Shown: positions 35,153 to 47,412, counted from the first letter of the stretch. The stretch: 64,000 bases of DNA from Styela clava (GCF_964204865.1 NC_135254.1:16311001-16375000); one strand, 5' to 3'. A program made the numbers and translations. The notes: a model not told the origin generated them from the sequence alone.

Positions 35153-38100
35153 TCATCGTTGTCGAAATGATGCTTCGTATGGTAAGGCGGCTTCGGCCAT
35201 TCCGATAATACTCTCATGAAAACTGGGAAGATGTTTTTCAGGATCAGGTACGATTTCAAATCTTTGTATTATGTTGGTTAAGAAAAGAAAGAGTTCCATT
35301 TTTGCAAGTTGTTCGCCAAGACAATATCTTGGACCAACAGAGAACGGAACCACTTGATTACTTGGAACAAATTTCCCGGTGTCATCAATAAATCTTTCAG
35401 GCTTGAAATCGTCCGGATTCTTAAAGACGTTTGGGTCGTGATTCACGGCATATAAGTTCGGCAGTACCTGAACAAAGTTTAGTATTTAGGACTATAGACA
35501 TATTAATTAGACTATATACACATAGTATATTTTACACACCAGTAGCCTATCAAAAGCCAATATTGTAGTGAATCTATAGAAAACCTTAAACCTTAAAAAA
35601 TGGCTGATAACGTCTTACCGGTGTTCCCTTTGGTATTTTGTATCCTCTGAATTCCACGTCTTCTGTCGTGATGTGCGGAACTGATAAAGGTACTAGTGTT
35701 CTGTGTCTCGTGATTTCATGGATGAACGCACAAGTGTACGGCATAGCTTCTTTGTGACTCATCGAAGGAACTCCAGACCCTGGATAACGAATTCGATTTT
35801 TTTTTAATTTTACTATTAAATTTTAGGGCTGAAGAGCATTATCAAAATGCCTTCATGACAAAGCTTAATTGCCGCATATGCCATATCGATCTTATGCTTC
35901 CAGTCAAAGGTATGACAGTGTTTCAACACATAAATACATGATAAATAAACTGAATACAATTCCTACCAATGACTTGTTTTACTTCTTTTGAAACTTTTTC
36001 TTGTATTTTTGGATAATGGGCAAAGCATAGAAAGCACCATCTCAGAGTGCTAGATGTTGTTTCGGTTCCAGCAAGAAAAAAATCTCGCATTGTTTGAAGA
36101 AGCTGTTCTTCCTAGAAAGATAAGTTATAACATGAATCCCATAATTCACTATTCCGCTCCTCATACACTCAGTAAGAGATTGTTTTTCTGCAAATGCCAC
36201 ATTCAGTCGGATTTTGTCTGAATATTCGATAACCGTTAAGCTTTTCAAAATAAAATAACGTTTCAGATCCCAACTTACTTTAAATGAAGATTTCTCTTCG
36301 CCTCTTAGTTCCATTTGTTTAAGATATTCATCAATGTAGTCACGAGTGTTATCAATGTCAAAAGTTTTGCGATGTTCCTCAATTATGTCTCTGAATACAG
36401 CTGAAATAATAATTCAATATGAAATGAATGCTTGTTTAGCGTCCTATTCTTATATCACAATTTAGCTGCTAATAACAATTAACTTGAGAATATCTATAAA
36501 TATATATCAAAGTACAATTGCAGAATACAATAATATTCGGATATGAATTTCTCTACAACAGAATAGGTTGGAATTAACATTTGAAACTCGGCAACCGGAG
36601 CCCCGGATATTTTCCACCAAATTGAAGAACTCACAATACTTACCTAACACATTTTCAATGTCGTTGATCATACGTTTGAAGGCTCCAGAAAGAATTGGAA
36701 AATGTCTTAGGCCTGGAGCATATGTCAACAAAGCAAGATGTATTGCATCTCTCTTGTCACCAAATCTGTATCAATGAATAAACGATAGGTCGTGATATAT
36801 TGATATATTTACACAACAAGCAAATATATATATATATATACCAAATTTAGTTCATAAATTTCGATAAGATTATGTGCGTGATCGAATAAAGAATTAGATT
36901 TATATATTGTTCATTACATGATCATTTTGTGCAGTTTCTATTAGAGATGTACCGATACCACTTTTGTCGCCGATACCGATACCGATCCGATACCAGCTAA
37001 AAACGCCGATACCGATACCGATACGCCGATACTACAAAAATGCCGATATTACCGATATTCCGATACCGATACTATGTAATTATTACTTAATTAGGTATGC
37101 TGTGTAGGGCAGACGGGTTAAAACAATGGACTTTAAGCGTTGTTCATAGTACACATTATTTTAGATCGAAAAAAAAAGATATATATATATCACATAATAT
37201 GAAATTAATGTTTGGTATCCATATGCTGTAACTGATTGAGATACATTGTACAGTAACGCTAGTAATCTCGGTGTTTAATTAGAAAACTCATAAGCCGAGA
37301 TGTCCAATTTGAATTTAATGTTAATATCGCGAGCTTCGAATATCGTTATTCGTGTTTAAAAGAATATCGAATATCACCCACACATTCTAGCGCCGCCGTC
37401 CTACATCCAAATTAAAAGCATTTTACAAATATTTAATTTAGTGGCTAATCGTAATCGTCGACGCAATAAGTCAAAGCCAACATGAAAGAATATCAATCAG
37501 CACCGACAAAAAGAAGGCCCACCGATAACCGTTGAGGATGTTTTTTTACTTCACTATTTTATAATATTTTACAATTGCTATCTTATATTTTGAGACAGTC
37601 TAGGGCTAGGCGGTCAAGTCAATATATCTATAAAGAAATCGTGTAGTTAAGCAGAATTAAAATTAATACCTGTGTAGTGGGATAATTGTGTCGGAATTTA
37701 GTTTATCGATGTCGACGGACTAAATGACACTCGTACTTGACGACAAACAGTCAGAATTTATACCCGTGCCAAAAGTCCATGTGCCGTTAATAAGGAAGGA
37801 CCCCAATTCCACTGTATGATTTAAAACTGGGCGCCTAGTTGCTTTTTGTTATGTGCTGTGTTGATATATTTCTTCATAAAAACTATGTAATATTAAAAAT
37901 GTCAATATAAAAATTTGACAGCGAAAATAGCCAAATTAGTTGAGCTAGTTTAGCTGATAAATAGCTAAAAACAGGTGAATCCTATTCTCTCGCGGGGGTG
38001 GGGACATGTATGGCTCATAGCTCACGATCTCTCCAGACAAAAATAAATTAAAAAGTAGTATTCCAACTTATCTTTTAAAACATTCTGGACCATATCAAAA

Positions 38101-39831
38101 AGGCAAATATATCGGTAATATCGGCCTTAATCTAACCGATACCGATACATGGCCGATACCAAAAAAATGGTCGATATTGCCGATACCGATACATCGGTAC
38201 ATCTCTAGTTTCTATAGATACCAAAGAACCATACCCTCTGTTGAGCATTTGAACCATTTCTTTGAAAACTTCGTCATCGTAGGAGAACCTGGACCCCATA
38301 GCAATACTACATATAACATTCGAAACCGAGGTTGACAAAACAGTCTGCAAAAGAGAATGACATCAGATGACCACAGAAATATAATAATATTTTTAGACAG
38401 TTAATGAATGAGCGCACTTAGGCGATCACATCTATATGAATGAGGCATCGTAGCAGATGAGTGTTCTAAAAATAGCAGCAATTACTTGCTTGAAGCTATG
38501 ATCCTATCAGGGTAAACCTGGAAGACCGCGTATGTGAAACTATGCTTTTGAGCGGTTGTGAAAGGGATAACTTCAGCGAAATTATTAAGCTTTATGCGCA
38601 GAATAATAATCCGTCTATTTTGTCCCTGTGTTTCCATGTTTCGGAAATTACATCCTCACAAATGACGTGTGTTGATGCAACTGTTGTTGTTTACCATGTT
38701 ATAAATGACATGACACACAGTTCTATAGTGAAAAACGATATAATGCTTTCCATCTATATTTTCATAAAATTTGCCAATTGAAGTTTTTTATTGTACGAAC
38801 CTGGCAATTGAAAGACTTGCCGTTGTAAGATGCAATCAAATCGGTAAAATATTCAATTTCTTCTGTGATTCTGTCTTCCATGCTGCGTTTTCCAACACCG
38901 AAACTAGAAAAAAATGCAAGATAGTACTCAACTGTTGTCGTTGCTATGTTTTTAATACTCAAATATCAGTGGAACATATCATAAAGTACATTGTGGAATT
39001 ATGATCACAAATTACGAAATCGACAAACTCGCTCAGATGGCTCGAAAACCAGGTAATTTATGCGCCGAACGGGACGCTACATGGTGACGACGCTTCAGCA
39101 GCATGTGTAAAGTAAGAGCAACAATAAATATACTTTACCAGAAGGCAAAAACAAACATAAAGCTAACAGAACAAACTTTACAATGCACTAAATCTGGCGT
39201 TTCTGTATTTGCTTTGTTTGATTGCAGTCTCAGATATATCGACACATGAGATATCATTAATACACTTGAAAAAAACAAACGTTAATCAGTATTTATCTCA
39301 CCCCCTTAAAGTCATTAATGTAAATTTTCGCTGTTCTTTGAAATGTTCATCAAAATCTCTGAAAATAATCCCGTAACCATTTGTGAGCCTCCGAAGAACG
39401 TAAAACTGAGGACGTCCTGAGAATGCATGACCGTTTTTCACGAGAGCCTGAAAAGAAAACAACCATATATATCTATAACTTGTAAAGCAAATTATACGCA
39501 TTAACATTGTCAAAGCCAAGTTTGAAATCAAATATATTGCAGCAAAAAATAGTACCTCTTGTATTGATTCATAATCGTTCAAAATCACATATGTTTCAGA
39601 ACCGATATTGACAGAAAATACAGGTCCATATTTCTTTGCAAGCTCAACGTATTTTCGTGGTGGATGATTCCCCATGAACGGAATGTATCCGACCAAAGGT
39701 AAACCTGTTGGACCTGGCGGAAGGCATTTGCGTTTGTTACGATTCTTCATGTAGTAATATGTGCTAAGGAAAACGAATACTGTTGTACAAAGCCATACGC
39801 TGTCGATGCCGTATTCACTATACATAGTCAT
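35153..39831 (-). CDS. cytochrome P450, CYP2-clan, copy 1 (intact)
   Basis: Haem-thiolate monooxygenase anchored in the ER. Exons: 39831-39556, 39447-39302, 38903-38801, 38344-38235, 36765-36644, 36400-36279, 36111-35967, 35779-35619, 35467-35153. All junctions are in phase; product 499 residues, the usual P450 length. Seen: N-terminal hydrophobic anchor (about 12-27), basic stretch NRNKRK, proline hinge LPPGPTGLPLVG, I-helix AGTETTS (about 307-313), K-helix ExxR as EITR (363-366), PERF (418-421), and the haem loop FSVGPRYCLG with Cys near 444. FGVGKRSMEDRI is typical of CYP2-type enzymes. The C-helix WxxxR is FxxxR here (HFKEQRKF). A TTG codon 13 codons upstream of the ATG is also open, but ATG at 39831 is the sensible start. 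Intron 4 carries a hAT insertion that leaves the splice sites intact. Confidence 0.95.
36942..38207. mobile_element. hAT-type element inserted in intron 4 of P450 copy 1
   Basis: 1266 bp. Ends TAGAGATGTACCGATACC and GGTACATCTCTA in inverted orientation, with subterminal CCGATACCGATA-type arrays at both sides. Flanked by a perfect 8-bp duplication GTTTCTAT (36934-36941 and 38208-38215). The second gene copy has the empty site with one GTTTCTAT (50723-50730). No intact ORF, so it needs a transposase in trans. It lies just 20 bases beyond the donor of exon 4. Confidence 0.95.
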
Positions 39832-42800
39832 TAGGGTAAGATAACAATATCTATTCGTGATTTCGATCAATTATTACTGGAAAAAAGGAAAAAGTATGTT
39901 AAAGAAGTTGGTTTGATTCACAATTCGGCATGATTCACATTTCGCAATAAAAATTTTCCTCGCATATACGGTTATAAGTTTCATGGGCTAACTAGTTAAC
40001 GATCGTTTTGACTTCTTGTTGTGACCACAATTTCTCGCCTACACAGCACTGGCACTCGACCAAATAATCAAATATAGACAATCGTCGCATTCGTCACGCT
40101 CCAAAAGTGTCCGTTTGTTGTCGGCGGCATGAAGCAGATAAACAGTTGGCCCAAATAGTAGTTTACTTGCTCATAACAATCAGCAACCTCGTGTTGATTG
40201 GGTGACATGGACTATTTCGGCCAGTCGTATATTAAAGCAATCCAAACACATTTTGCCCATAGTTCAATCTTCATGATTTATATTTATCTAGCGTTTTGCC
40301 GTGACCTTCTGCCGCATAGCGATTATTTTCCTATTTCACGTCGTTGAAATAAAAATTGTATTCAATGATCTATTATTTCATTTCAAGTTCACCATCGTCG
40401 CAACACTTTATTTATGCCTATCTTCCACTTCGAAATGACAATAGCTGCGGTAGTCAAGTAACACAGCGTTCATTTCGACCCCTGTCTTTCTCAGTCTGTT
40501 TCTTACGCGACAAGTGAAGTGACAGCAAAATTTCAATGCGCTGCTTTATATTGGAGCCTTAGCGTCATCGATTGCGCCATCGTTACGTATTTGACTATAA
40601 TGACATCATAAAATATGACATGGTGGTTGCATCATGCTGCAGCTATGACATCAAAATACTGATTTGCCTTAGTTTGACATAAAACTATGTACAAGCTTGC
40701 ACCGCTGCACACATATGCACTGATAGGGATTTACTATATTCATCTGATTTGATTTTACTTTCAAAGAGCCTGGAAACGATATATATAATCTTGCAAAATT
40801 TATTTAATAAAAACATACTTGACAAACATTTTGTCAGAAATAAAAGCATAGAATTTAAATATAAAAAAGCAGATGCCTGGAAACAAAATAAGATATAACT
40901 TTATTCCCCAGATAGCCTAAGGGGCATTGCAATAATAGCATTGCGCTATTATAGGATAAAAACTATTTTTCATTTATTAAATTATAACGCGTGTTGTTAT
41001 TAATTGATTTCGGGAAAATACTTTTTTGGACTTTGACTTATAACACGCGATGTTGTCGAAAATGACGTCGGTATACACGTCTACATATTTCAGTCTTCTG
41101 CGCCATTAATACTATCACTTGTCTTATGCAATGAAGAGTTCAAATCAATAATAATTTAGATAGCCAGTGAACTTATTTCACTATTAAGTTAAAATTCCTC
41201 ATGTAAGAAACTACTTTTTATGATTGAGGGTAGCAAAACCGTTGAAAATACGCAAAAATAAATGAAAAATAAAGTGCACAACTAATGTTTCTGTTATACC
41301 AAAGCATGCTGATTTATGCACCTTTTGTGTGCGTGTTTCAAGTCCTATCATCCCATATTACCGGTTTTTAGAATGCCGAAACAGATAGGTAGGTGTTTGC
41401 TGATATTATCTTAAAGATGTAATGTATTAACACTCATTTTGATAATCTTTTATTCACTTTATGTTTTACAGTTAATCAGATTTGTAATCGCAATCAATAA
41501 CCTCGAATTAAATATTTGAGTAGACTTAAGTGCGACATACTCCACAAATGCAACATCTACATTCTACACTCATTAACATATATATTATAAGTTTAGGGCT
41601 TTTGAATTTATTTCAACATTAAAATGACAGCTTCAATTCGACATTAGAGAATATTCCAAAAATACGCAAGTAAGTAAAAGTATATGATGCGTTGCGTTGA
41701 AAATTATTTGGATTTTGCACAAAAATAATGGAATAAAAAGTAAAACACGAAAAAAGAATGTGAAAAATATTGCAATATTAATATATCTGATCCCGATTGC
41801 CTAAATATTCAACCAAAGCTGTATACTGTCTCCTACTGAAAAAATAAACTATCGATGTCTTCTGAACGAAATAATAATAAAAAATGAGGTGTAAACGTAC
41901 TTTCTATAATTTTTGATTTATTTTTATATTATTAGGCCCCAGAATGTATTACCTATTCTTTCATTTATTCAACTGGAATTAGATTATATATCTGTTGCTT
42001 CTCCTCCAAACCCTCTTTTGTGTCCGCCTGGTGCAAAGTAATAAAAAGTCTGTTAATTATGAACATTTGTCATATTAGTTATTAAAAATGTTTTGTTTTC
42101 TTTTGTTCAAAAGAAAGGAAAAAACTTTCGACTCGGGCTTCAACCTTGCAATGCCTCTAATTCTTCGGCAAAAATTCCGGTCGAAACTTGAACCAAGAGT
42201 TTGATGATTCTTGAATACCAATCTCCCGAGATGTAAGAATTTGGATTCTAACTTCGGAAAGTTTGAAAATAAATAAACTTCGAAGACTCGTTATTTTAAA
42301 GAATGAGTAAGCTTCTGGCAATAGGGCGGAATATGAGAATATGGTCAAAAGTTTTTCCGGTCTTTGCAAGTAAGTATGAGACACATGAATTTTCTATCCC
42401 ATGGCAAAATGAATGATTGTTTTTACCTGATTATCTATTTGTATTTACGTTAACAGGTATGCCTATATTCTACGGTGAAAACACGTGTTTTTCGTGAAGT
42501 TGCATAGAAATATAATTTCAACAGAATTAGATGAATGATGAATAAACAGGCCATAACAGTTTTTACTCTGTGAAAATTGAAATAATGTGCTATGTGAATT
42601 TTTGAAAGAGTATTGCAATAGTCGTAATGGAAAATGTGGGCCAAGTAACTGCTTATTTGTATCATACGTGGTACGTTGCCACTGTGTTTAGAAGAACTAA
42701 TAACCGCCCAGAATATTTTCCGACTATTTTGGGGTATACCGAACCAATATTGGCGCCTTGTGTTAGATATCCTATATCCAAGCACATTTTTATCGCCATT

Positions 42801-43296
42801 CTTGGGGTGTAATAAATCTGCTATAAGACGATGAAGAAATATCTCCAGTCTTTTCAAGACAGGCTGCTCATTACTTCACATATCGGGCATTTTTTCTATT
42901 GCTTTGTTGAGAGTGGATCTGTTTTGTTTTGAAAACAAGATGTTTTTTTAGAATTGATTAAAAACAAAACCCTAGTTTTTGCACAAACGCAAGAATCAAT
43001 TAACTTTCTTATGCACGATCGAAAAGCGTTTCAATCGTGAAAATTGATGTAATCAACTTCGAAACATATCCTATAGTTGTTTCAATTTGTAAGTGTGCGC
43101 ATATGCTGATGTACCGAGACAGAACAGTAAGAGGCAGAAAAACAGGCAACATCCCACTGACCACAGTTCTATTACGGCATAAATATAGAGTTTCGGGATA
43201 ACTATCTTATATGTTATAAGTTATAAATGAAATAACTAGTGTAAAATTGGAATGTGAGAAAAAAATGTCGTGAAGGTGTATCTAAAAGCCTCTTAT
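39832..43296. other. upstream region of P450 copy 1 and unassigned DNA
   Basis: 39832-40440 is also found upstream of the pseudogene (33166-33700) and of copy 2, so it probably includes the promoter; I see no clear TATA box at a fixed distance. 40921 marks the empty site of the 4.2-kb element present in copy 2. A short ATG ORF at 42303 is broken here but open in copy 2 (59002). ORFs at 42450-42857 on both strands overlap each other and are not convincing. Confidence 0.5.
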
Positions 43297-44120
43297 CGTC
43301 ACCCTAATAACCGAATTGCGTAAGTCATTTTTGGCGATTTTGAGTTTTTCTATAAAATAGGTATTTATGTAATGCTGCGCACCTGTCTGTTAACTCAGAT
43401 TTTATTTTTAGAATTCCGAAACCCATAAAAATGGAGATTTAGTATGACATGCACATTTGTGCAATTGTTTCGTCATAATGAATCATCATTGTTACCGCAG
43501 GACTTTTGTGACGTCACAAAAGTAAAATAACCTCTGCGAAGTATTTTCGAGTTTTTGCATCTCGGATTTTAGCTTAGCGCGAATTAATTTGAATTTATAG
43601 TACAGTATAGGAGGAAGACGTGCACTTGTGATATTCACTGTCCGAGTCCAATTCACCTTGGTTGGCTTTTATATTGGGTGCATTGCTGTTTTATTCTTTA
43701 TATTTAATCTTAGTCTTATTTCGGTGGGTGTTCAGAACGTGTTATATTGATGAAATATATATTTTTAAACATAAAAAATAATGTAATTGAAACTGATTAG
43801 CTATTTTTGGGATTAGACATTGTAGATACTGAGAATTTATCGTTTTTGGAATGTTTAGTTTTCAGGACTGGTGCATATAGTAAAGTTGCAAAATTGCGTA
43901 TGTCCCCAAGTCATAGACACATTTCTGCCTAAGTCACAGTGCGCCATTATGACGTCACTTACCTGCGTCATACAAATTAACTTAAATCCGGCTACGATCA
44001 AAAAATTGAACCATGGCAAATTATTGACTCTCAATGGCATATCAATATCATTGGGAAGTTTTTTACGTTTTTCTCAAAACTGCTAAAAATGACTTACGCA
44101 ATTCGGTTATTAGCGTGACG
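43297..44120. mobile_element. MITE with about 45-bp inverted ends, copy 1
   Basis: 824 bp. Left end CGTCACCCTAATAACCGAAT and onward through GCGTAAGTCATTTTTGGC; the right end is its inverse with a few changes (GCTAATAACCG form). Flanked by TTAT on both sides (43293-43296, 44121-44124). A perfect 22-bp palindrome centred on TGACGTCA lies inside at 43502-43523. No transposase. Superfamily not assigned. Confidence 0.85.
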
Positions 44121-44352
44121 TTATGTTAAATTACGACTTGTGAGAGAGGGCAGAAATTGCGTAAAAGTGAATTATCAAAGTTCTATGAAAAACCGAGTTT
44201 CTAAGTTCCGAGTAAGTCGGAATTATCTTAATAATCTAAAGGTATTTTATTTTGAATGAAGAAAAAGCCCAAACAGATTTGCAATAATTAGTTAGTCCAC
44301 GTATAGCCTTTAAAATTTAATTTGAATTTCTCCAGAATCCTAAAATACATTT

Positions 44353-44852
44353 ATGGGGGATATCATCTCCAAAATGTTTCATCAAATACTGTTGCTCGTT
44401 ATTGTTGTCAATATGTTGGTATTGCCTGTAGTACGTAAGTATGCATTTTATCTTTATATGATTGGTGTTAAATAATAGTTCTAAACTTAGGCTTAGAATT
44501 TATTTCGTTTAAGCAGTTTTATGACAAGCATGCGCTAGGGCCAAAAACTACACACTAATACATATTATATATATGTAAGATTGATTATGTTTATCGTTCA
44601 TATAAAGACTAAATAAATATAGTCAATTCATATCTTGTTGACAGATGGCGGACCAAGGGGCCTGCTTGAATGTGCATCACTTGATTTTCTTTCAGGTATT
44701 TATATATACAAGAAATGTAGAGTATCAGTATTTTGTCCATTTTCTAAACTTATATTTAAAATAAATTGACCGCAAAATGATGAGAAAAGTTGGGTGAATA
44801 CTTTTGTATTATTTATTCAGATGATTTCGAGCTGAAGAAATTATTTCAATGA
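44353..44852 (+). CDS. candidate small secreted peptide gene, copy 1
   Basis: Three exons (44353-44434, 44645-44695, 44821-44852) with phases 1/1 and good splice sites (GTAAGT donor; TTGTTGACAG and ATTTATTCAG acceptors) give 54 residues. The start MGDIISKMFHQ is followed by LLLVIVVNMLVLPVV, a signal-peptide-like hydrophobic core, then HGGPRGLLECASLDF and the end DDFELKKLFQ before TGA. AATAAA follows at 44967. An acceptor-like CTCCAG 18 bases before the ATG may be a 5' UTR or trans-splice site. One Cys only, one Lys-Lys pair. The later duplicate keeps every splice site and the frame, with one Ser-to-Pro change. I recognise no family. Alternative: chance chain of splice-like sites. Confidence 0.55.
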
Positions 44853-44966
44853 CAAAGAACATCCAACGTTAAATACGAAGATCTTAACATGTATATAAAC
44901 AGTTTTTTATATTCAAGAATTTTTCTTTGTCGTTTCACGCAACAACAATGAGTTGGTATAAGCTAC

Positions 44967-44972
44967 AATAAA
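44967..44972 (+). terminator. poly(A) signal, peptide gene copy 1
   Basis: AATAAA 114 bases after the stop codon; same place in copy 2. Confidence 0.5.
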
Positions 44973-45235
44973 TTGATAAAAGTTAATTGGACGAAAATTG
45001 CATTTTTTTGCATCTAGAATTTATTGATTCTGAAGTTACATTTCCATTCGACTGAATAATTGAAATATTTCAATTTGACATGTAATGTAATTTAACAATG
45101 TTATCAATGTCAAAATAATTATCAATGTCACCAACTTAAATTATGATATAAATAAATGTTGGAGAGGGCGTATCAAGCGCGCATTTGGTTAAAAAATGAA
45201 GTTATAACATCTGGGATATCATAATATGCGGTTCA

Positions 45236-45340
45236 ATTATCTTTGCACCCACAAACTGCACCCAGGACATTTGCACCTGCATACTGTTGTAACCGCCGGC
45301 ATATGCACCTATGGACATTTGCACCCAGGTGCATTTTTAC
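45236..45340 (+). repeat. TTTGCACCC word repeat, copy 1
   Basis: Words TTTGCACCC, GCACCCAGGACATTTGCACC and GGACATTTGCACCCAGGTGC recur within 100 bases. Related to the ACATTTGAACCC element at 24620-24840. Copy 2 at 61954-62058. Confidence 0.6.
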
Positions 45341-46257
45341 GTATGAATAAATACATATATATACAGAAGAAAGTTAAAAGTTACGTTAGTAATCTAAATG
45401 ACTGTTCGAAAGATAGACGCTAAGACAAAGTCGTCCAACTGCAGCGGTGTTCGTATTACCCGTTACTAAACTTTTTTGAAGATATTGTTCACCGTTATTG
45501 CAAGTAATTTGTGCTAAGAGCAATTGGCTAAATGACAAAAAAAATCGGCTGATAAAAGGTCCCTTAAAGCTAATAAAACATTTTAAAACCTCTAAAATCA
45601 GTCAATTCCGGAATAAAATCTTTGAAACCTTAACTCTTCGGTGTTAGATTAGATTTTTGAACAGAAGGTTAATTACGATTGACAGTGCATGATCGTCACG
45701 TCGGGATCACCAGCTTTCTATCGAGTGCTCCCGTTGGATTCCGGTTCGTGCTGAGACTAAGCTTTCTTAAAATTTTTGATAAAACGACATACCTAACAAC
45801 TTGAAGTTAGGTGGAAGCTCGAATCAGGCAGAATCCTGCTAAGTGACAGCCCCAACAGCCCAACGGGGTCAAGCAACGTGATACATTGGCCAATAAATGG
45901 GCGACACGAGTTGTAGTTGGGTGTCACTATATAGAAATGAAAAAACACCAATTGATAACACCTGATCACTCCGCCGTCTGAATATGAGTATCATATTTTG
46001 CGAATGCCTGTCGCCTTGCTCAAGTTTCTATAATCTGAGGCTTTCAATTCGTGTGAAATTCGATCGTATAAGAATAGCTGATGGGCATTGCACATATGCT
46101 CAAGGTATATCACATTATCAAAATGTTGCATTGGGTAAAACTGTTGTGTGTACATAGGCAAACAGCTTTCCAGTAGACAATGCACTAACTCAGAGTATGA
46201 ACATTTCTCACATACATTTATTTACGTAAATTAATATATACGTTCCAGCTCGTCTCA

Positions 46258-46345
46258 AGCAGTGGTTCCCAAACTTTTTTTTTCGCGACCCCAATTTTTA
46301 TAAAATCGAAGCCTACAGATACTCGCGACCCCACAACTAGAAACG
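46258..46345 (+). mobile_element. hAT end fragment (CAGTGGTTCCCAAAC type), copy 1
   Basis: Starts CAGTGGTTCCCAAACTTTTT followed by a CGCGACCCCAATTTTTATAA stretch. The inverse form lies at about 55480-55560 and again at 62975. I find no matching right end before 47218, so this is a one-ended fragment. Confidence 0.7.
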
Positions 46346-47412
46346 TTCCGGAACTTCAAAAATTAGTATATCAGTTTCAATTGCCTCGATTGTACTGCAA
46401 GTCGGCGTTGACGGTGAACATTGGCCCAAATAAATATCTTCGAACAAGTCCAGCAATGCGCCGGAAAAACCTCAGAAAATTTGAAAACACATGGCATCGT
46501 ATGTAAACCACGGGGTAAAAATCTTCAGAGTTACAACGGTTCTTTGGCGAAACATAGACGGACTTGATAAAATGTGGTAGATTGTAAGGAAGCGTACGAT
46601 ACTTCGGAAATAGTAAGATTTACAAATCAAAATTATTTCTCGAAGCCTGGCAAAATCTGATTTGCGTACCAGCGGTACAACTACTTATTCGGATGTAACA
46701 GGATCAAAAAAGGGAAAATAATATTGGCGCTCGTAACACTGTCACTCAATTACATTTACTAATACCCGTACCTGCAGACCAACTGGAAAGGTTAAGTACC
46801 ACATGAAAGTTTTACCGATAAATTTTGGTGCTAATCGGACAATAAATGGTCGAGTTATTGCTGAAAAATCCGAAGTTAGGCACTTTTACGGAACTTGCCG
46901 ACCAGAACAAATTTAACTTTCCAGCTTTCAAATCCTAGACACTTGTGTGCGCATGTTTGACATAAATTAGGCGACCCCGGAAAATCTTCACGCGACGTAG
47001 CGTAGTTCGCCATTACGGCATTTACGGGTGATCGTCGCTATAATTTGAAGTTCGATTCCGTGATTGTGGCGTAATTTTTAAATGACGTAGTCAGGTAGAG
47101 GGCAGAAATGACAAAAATTAATTCCATTTTCGACTAGAAAATTGGTCCTACACTAACACTTTAACTGTTAATGAAGGTAATGAATACCCCCAGATAAATA
47201 TTGGAATCACACTATATACCACCGTTTTCGGTGCGATAATTCATGTTCGATAACTCCAGAGTAGGGGAAAATGGGAGATAAATTATAGTCGGGTTAGAGG
47301 ATGGAAACTCTGCCCAGACCTTTCTTTGTGCTAGGTTAGTCAAATAGTTACATTGATAACATGAAAAAAGGGCTGCACAGAGTTGCAGGATGGGGTCACG
47401 TTTTTTTATCGC

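Larger units (their letters stand above)
44973..47218. other. downstream part of duplication copy 1
   Basis: No gene. Holds an ACATTTGCACCC repeat (45236-45340), a GC-richer block at about 45680-45930 with a CCTAAC/GTTAGG hairpin near 45788-45812 that is well conserved in copy 2, and a hAT end fragment from 46258. Confidence 0.5.
33852..47220. repeat. tandem segmental duplication, copy 1
   Basis: About 13.4 kb that recurs directly afterwards as 47219-63950. The junction is visible: copy 1 ends CACTATATACC and copy 2 begins CCACCGTTTTCGGTGCGATA, as copy 1 does at 33852. Contents in order: degraded ORF (+), P450 (-), MITE, secreted-peptide gene (+), ACATTTGCACCC repeat, hAT end. The first 100 bases are more diverged than the rest. 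Confidence 0.95.

Noticed and set aside
42450-42857. 135-codon minus ORF and 61-codon plus ORF at 42627
   Set aside because: They overlap on opposite strands, the long one differs in length between copies through indels, and neither resembles a protein family.
43871-44086. 71-codon plus-strand ORF, and an opposite-strand ORF at 43855-44040, both repeated in copy 2
   Set aside because: Both lie wholly inside the MITE and are kept only because the duplication is recent.
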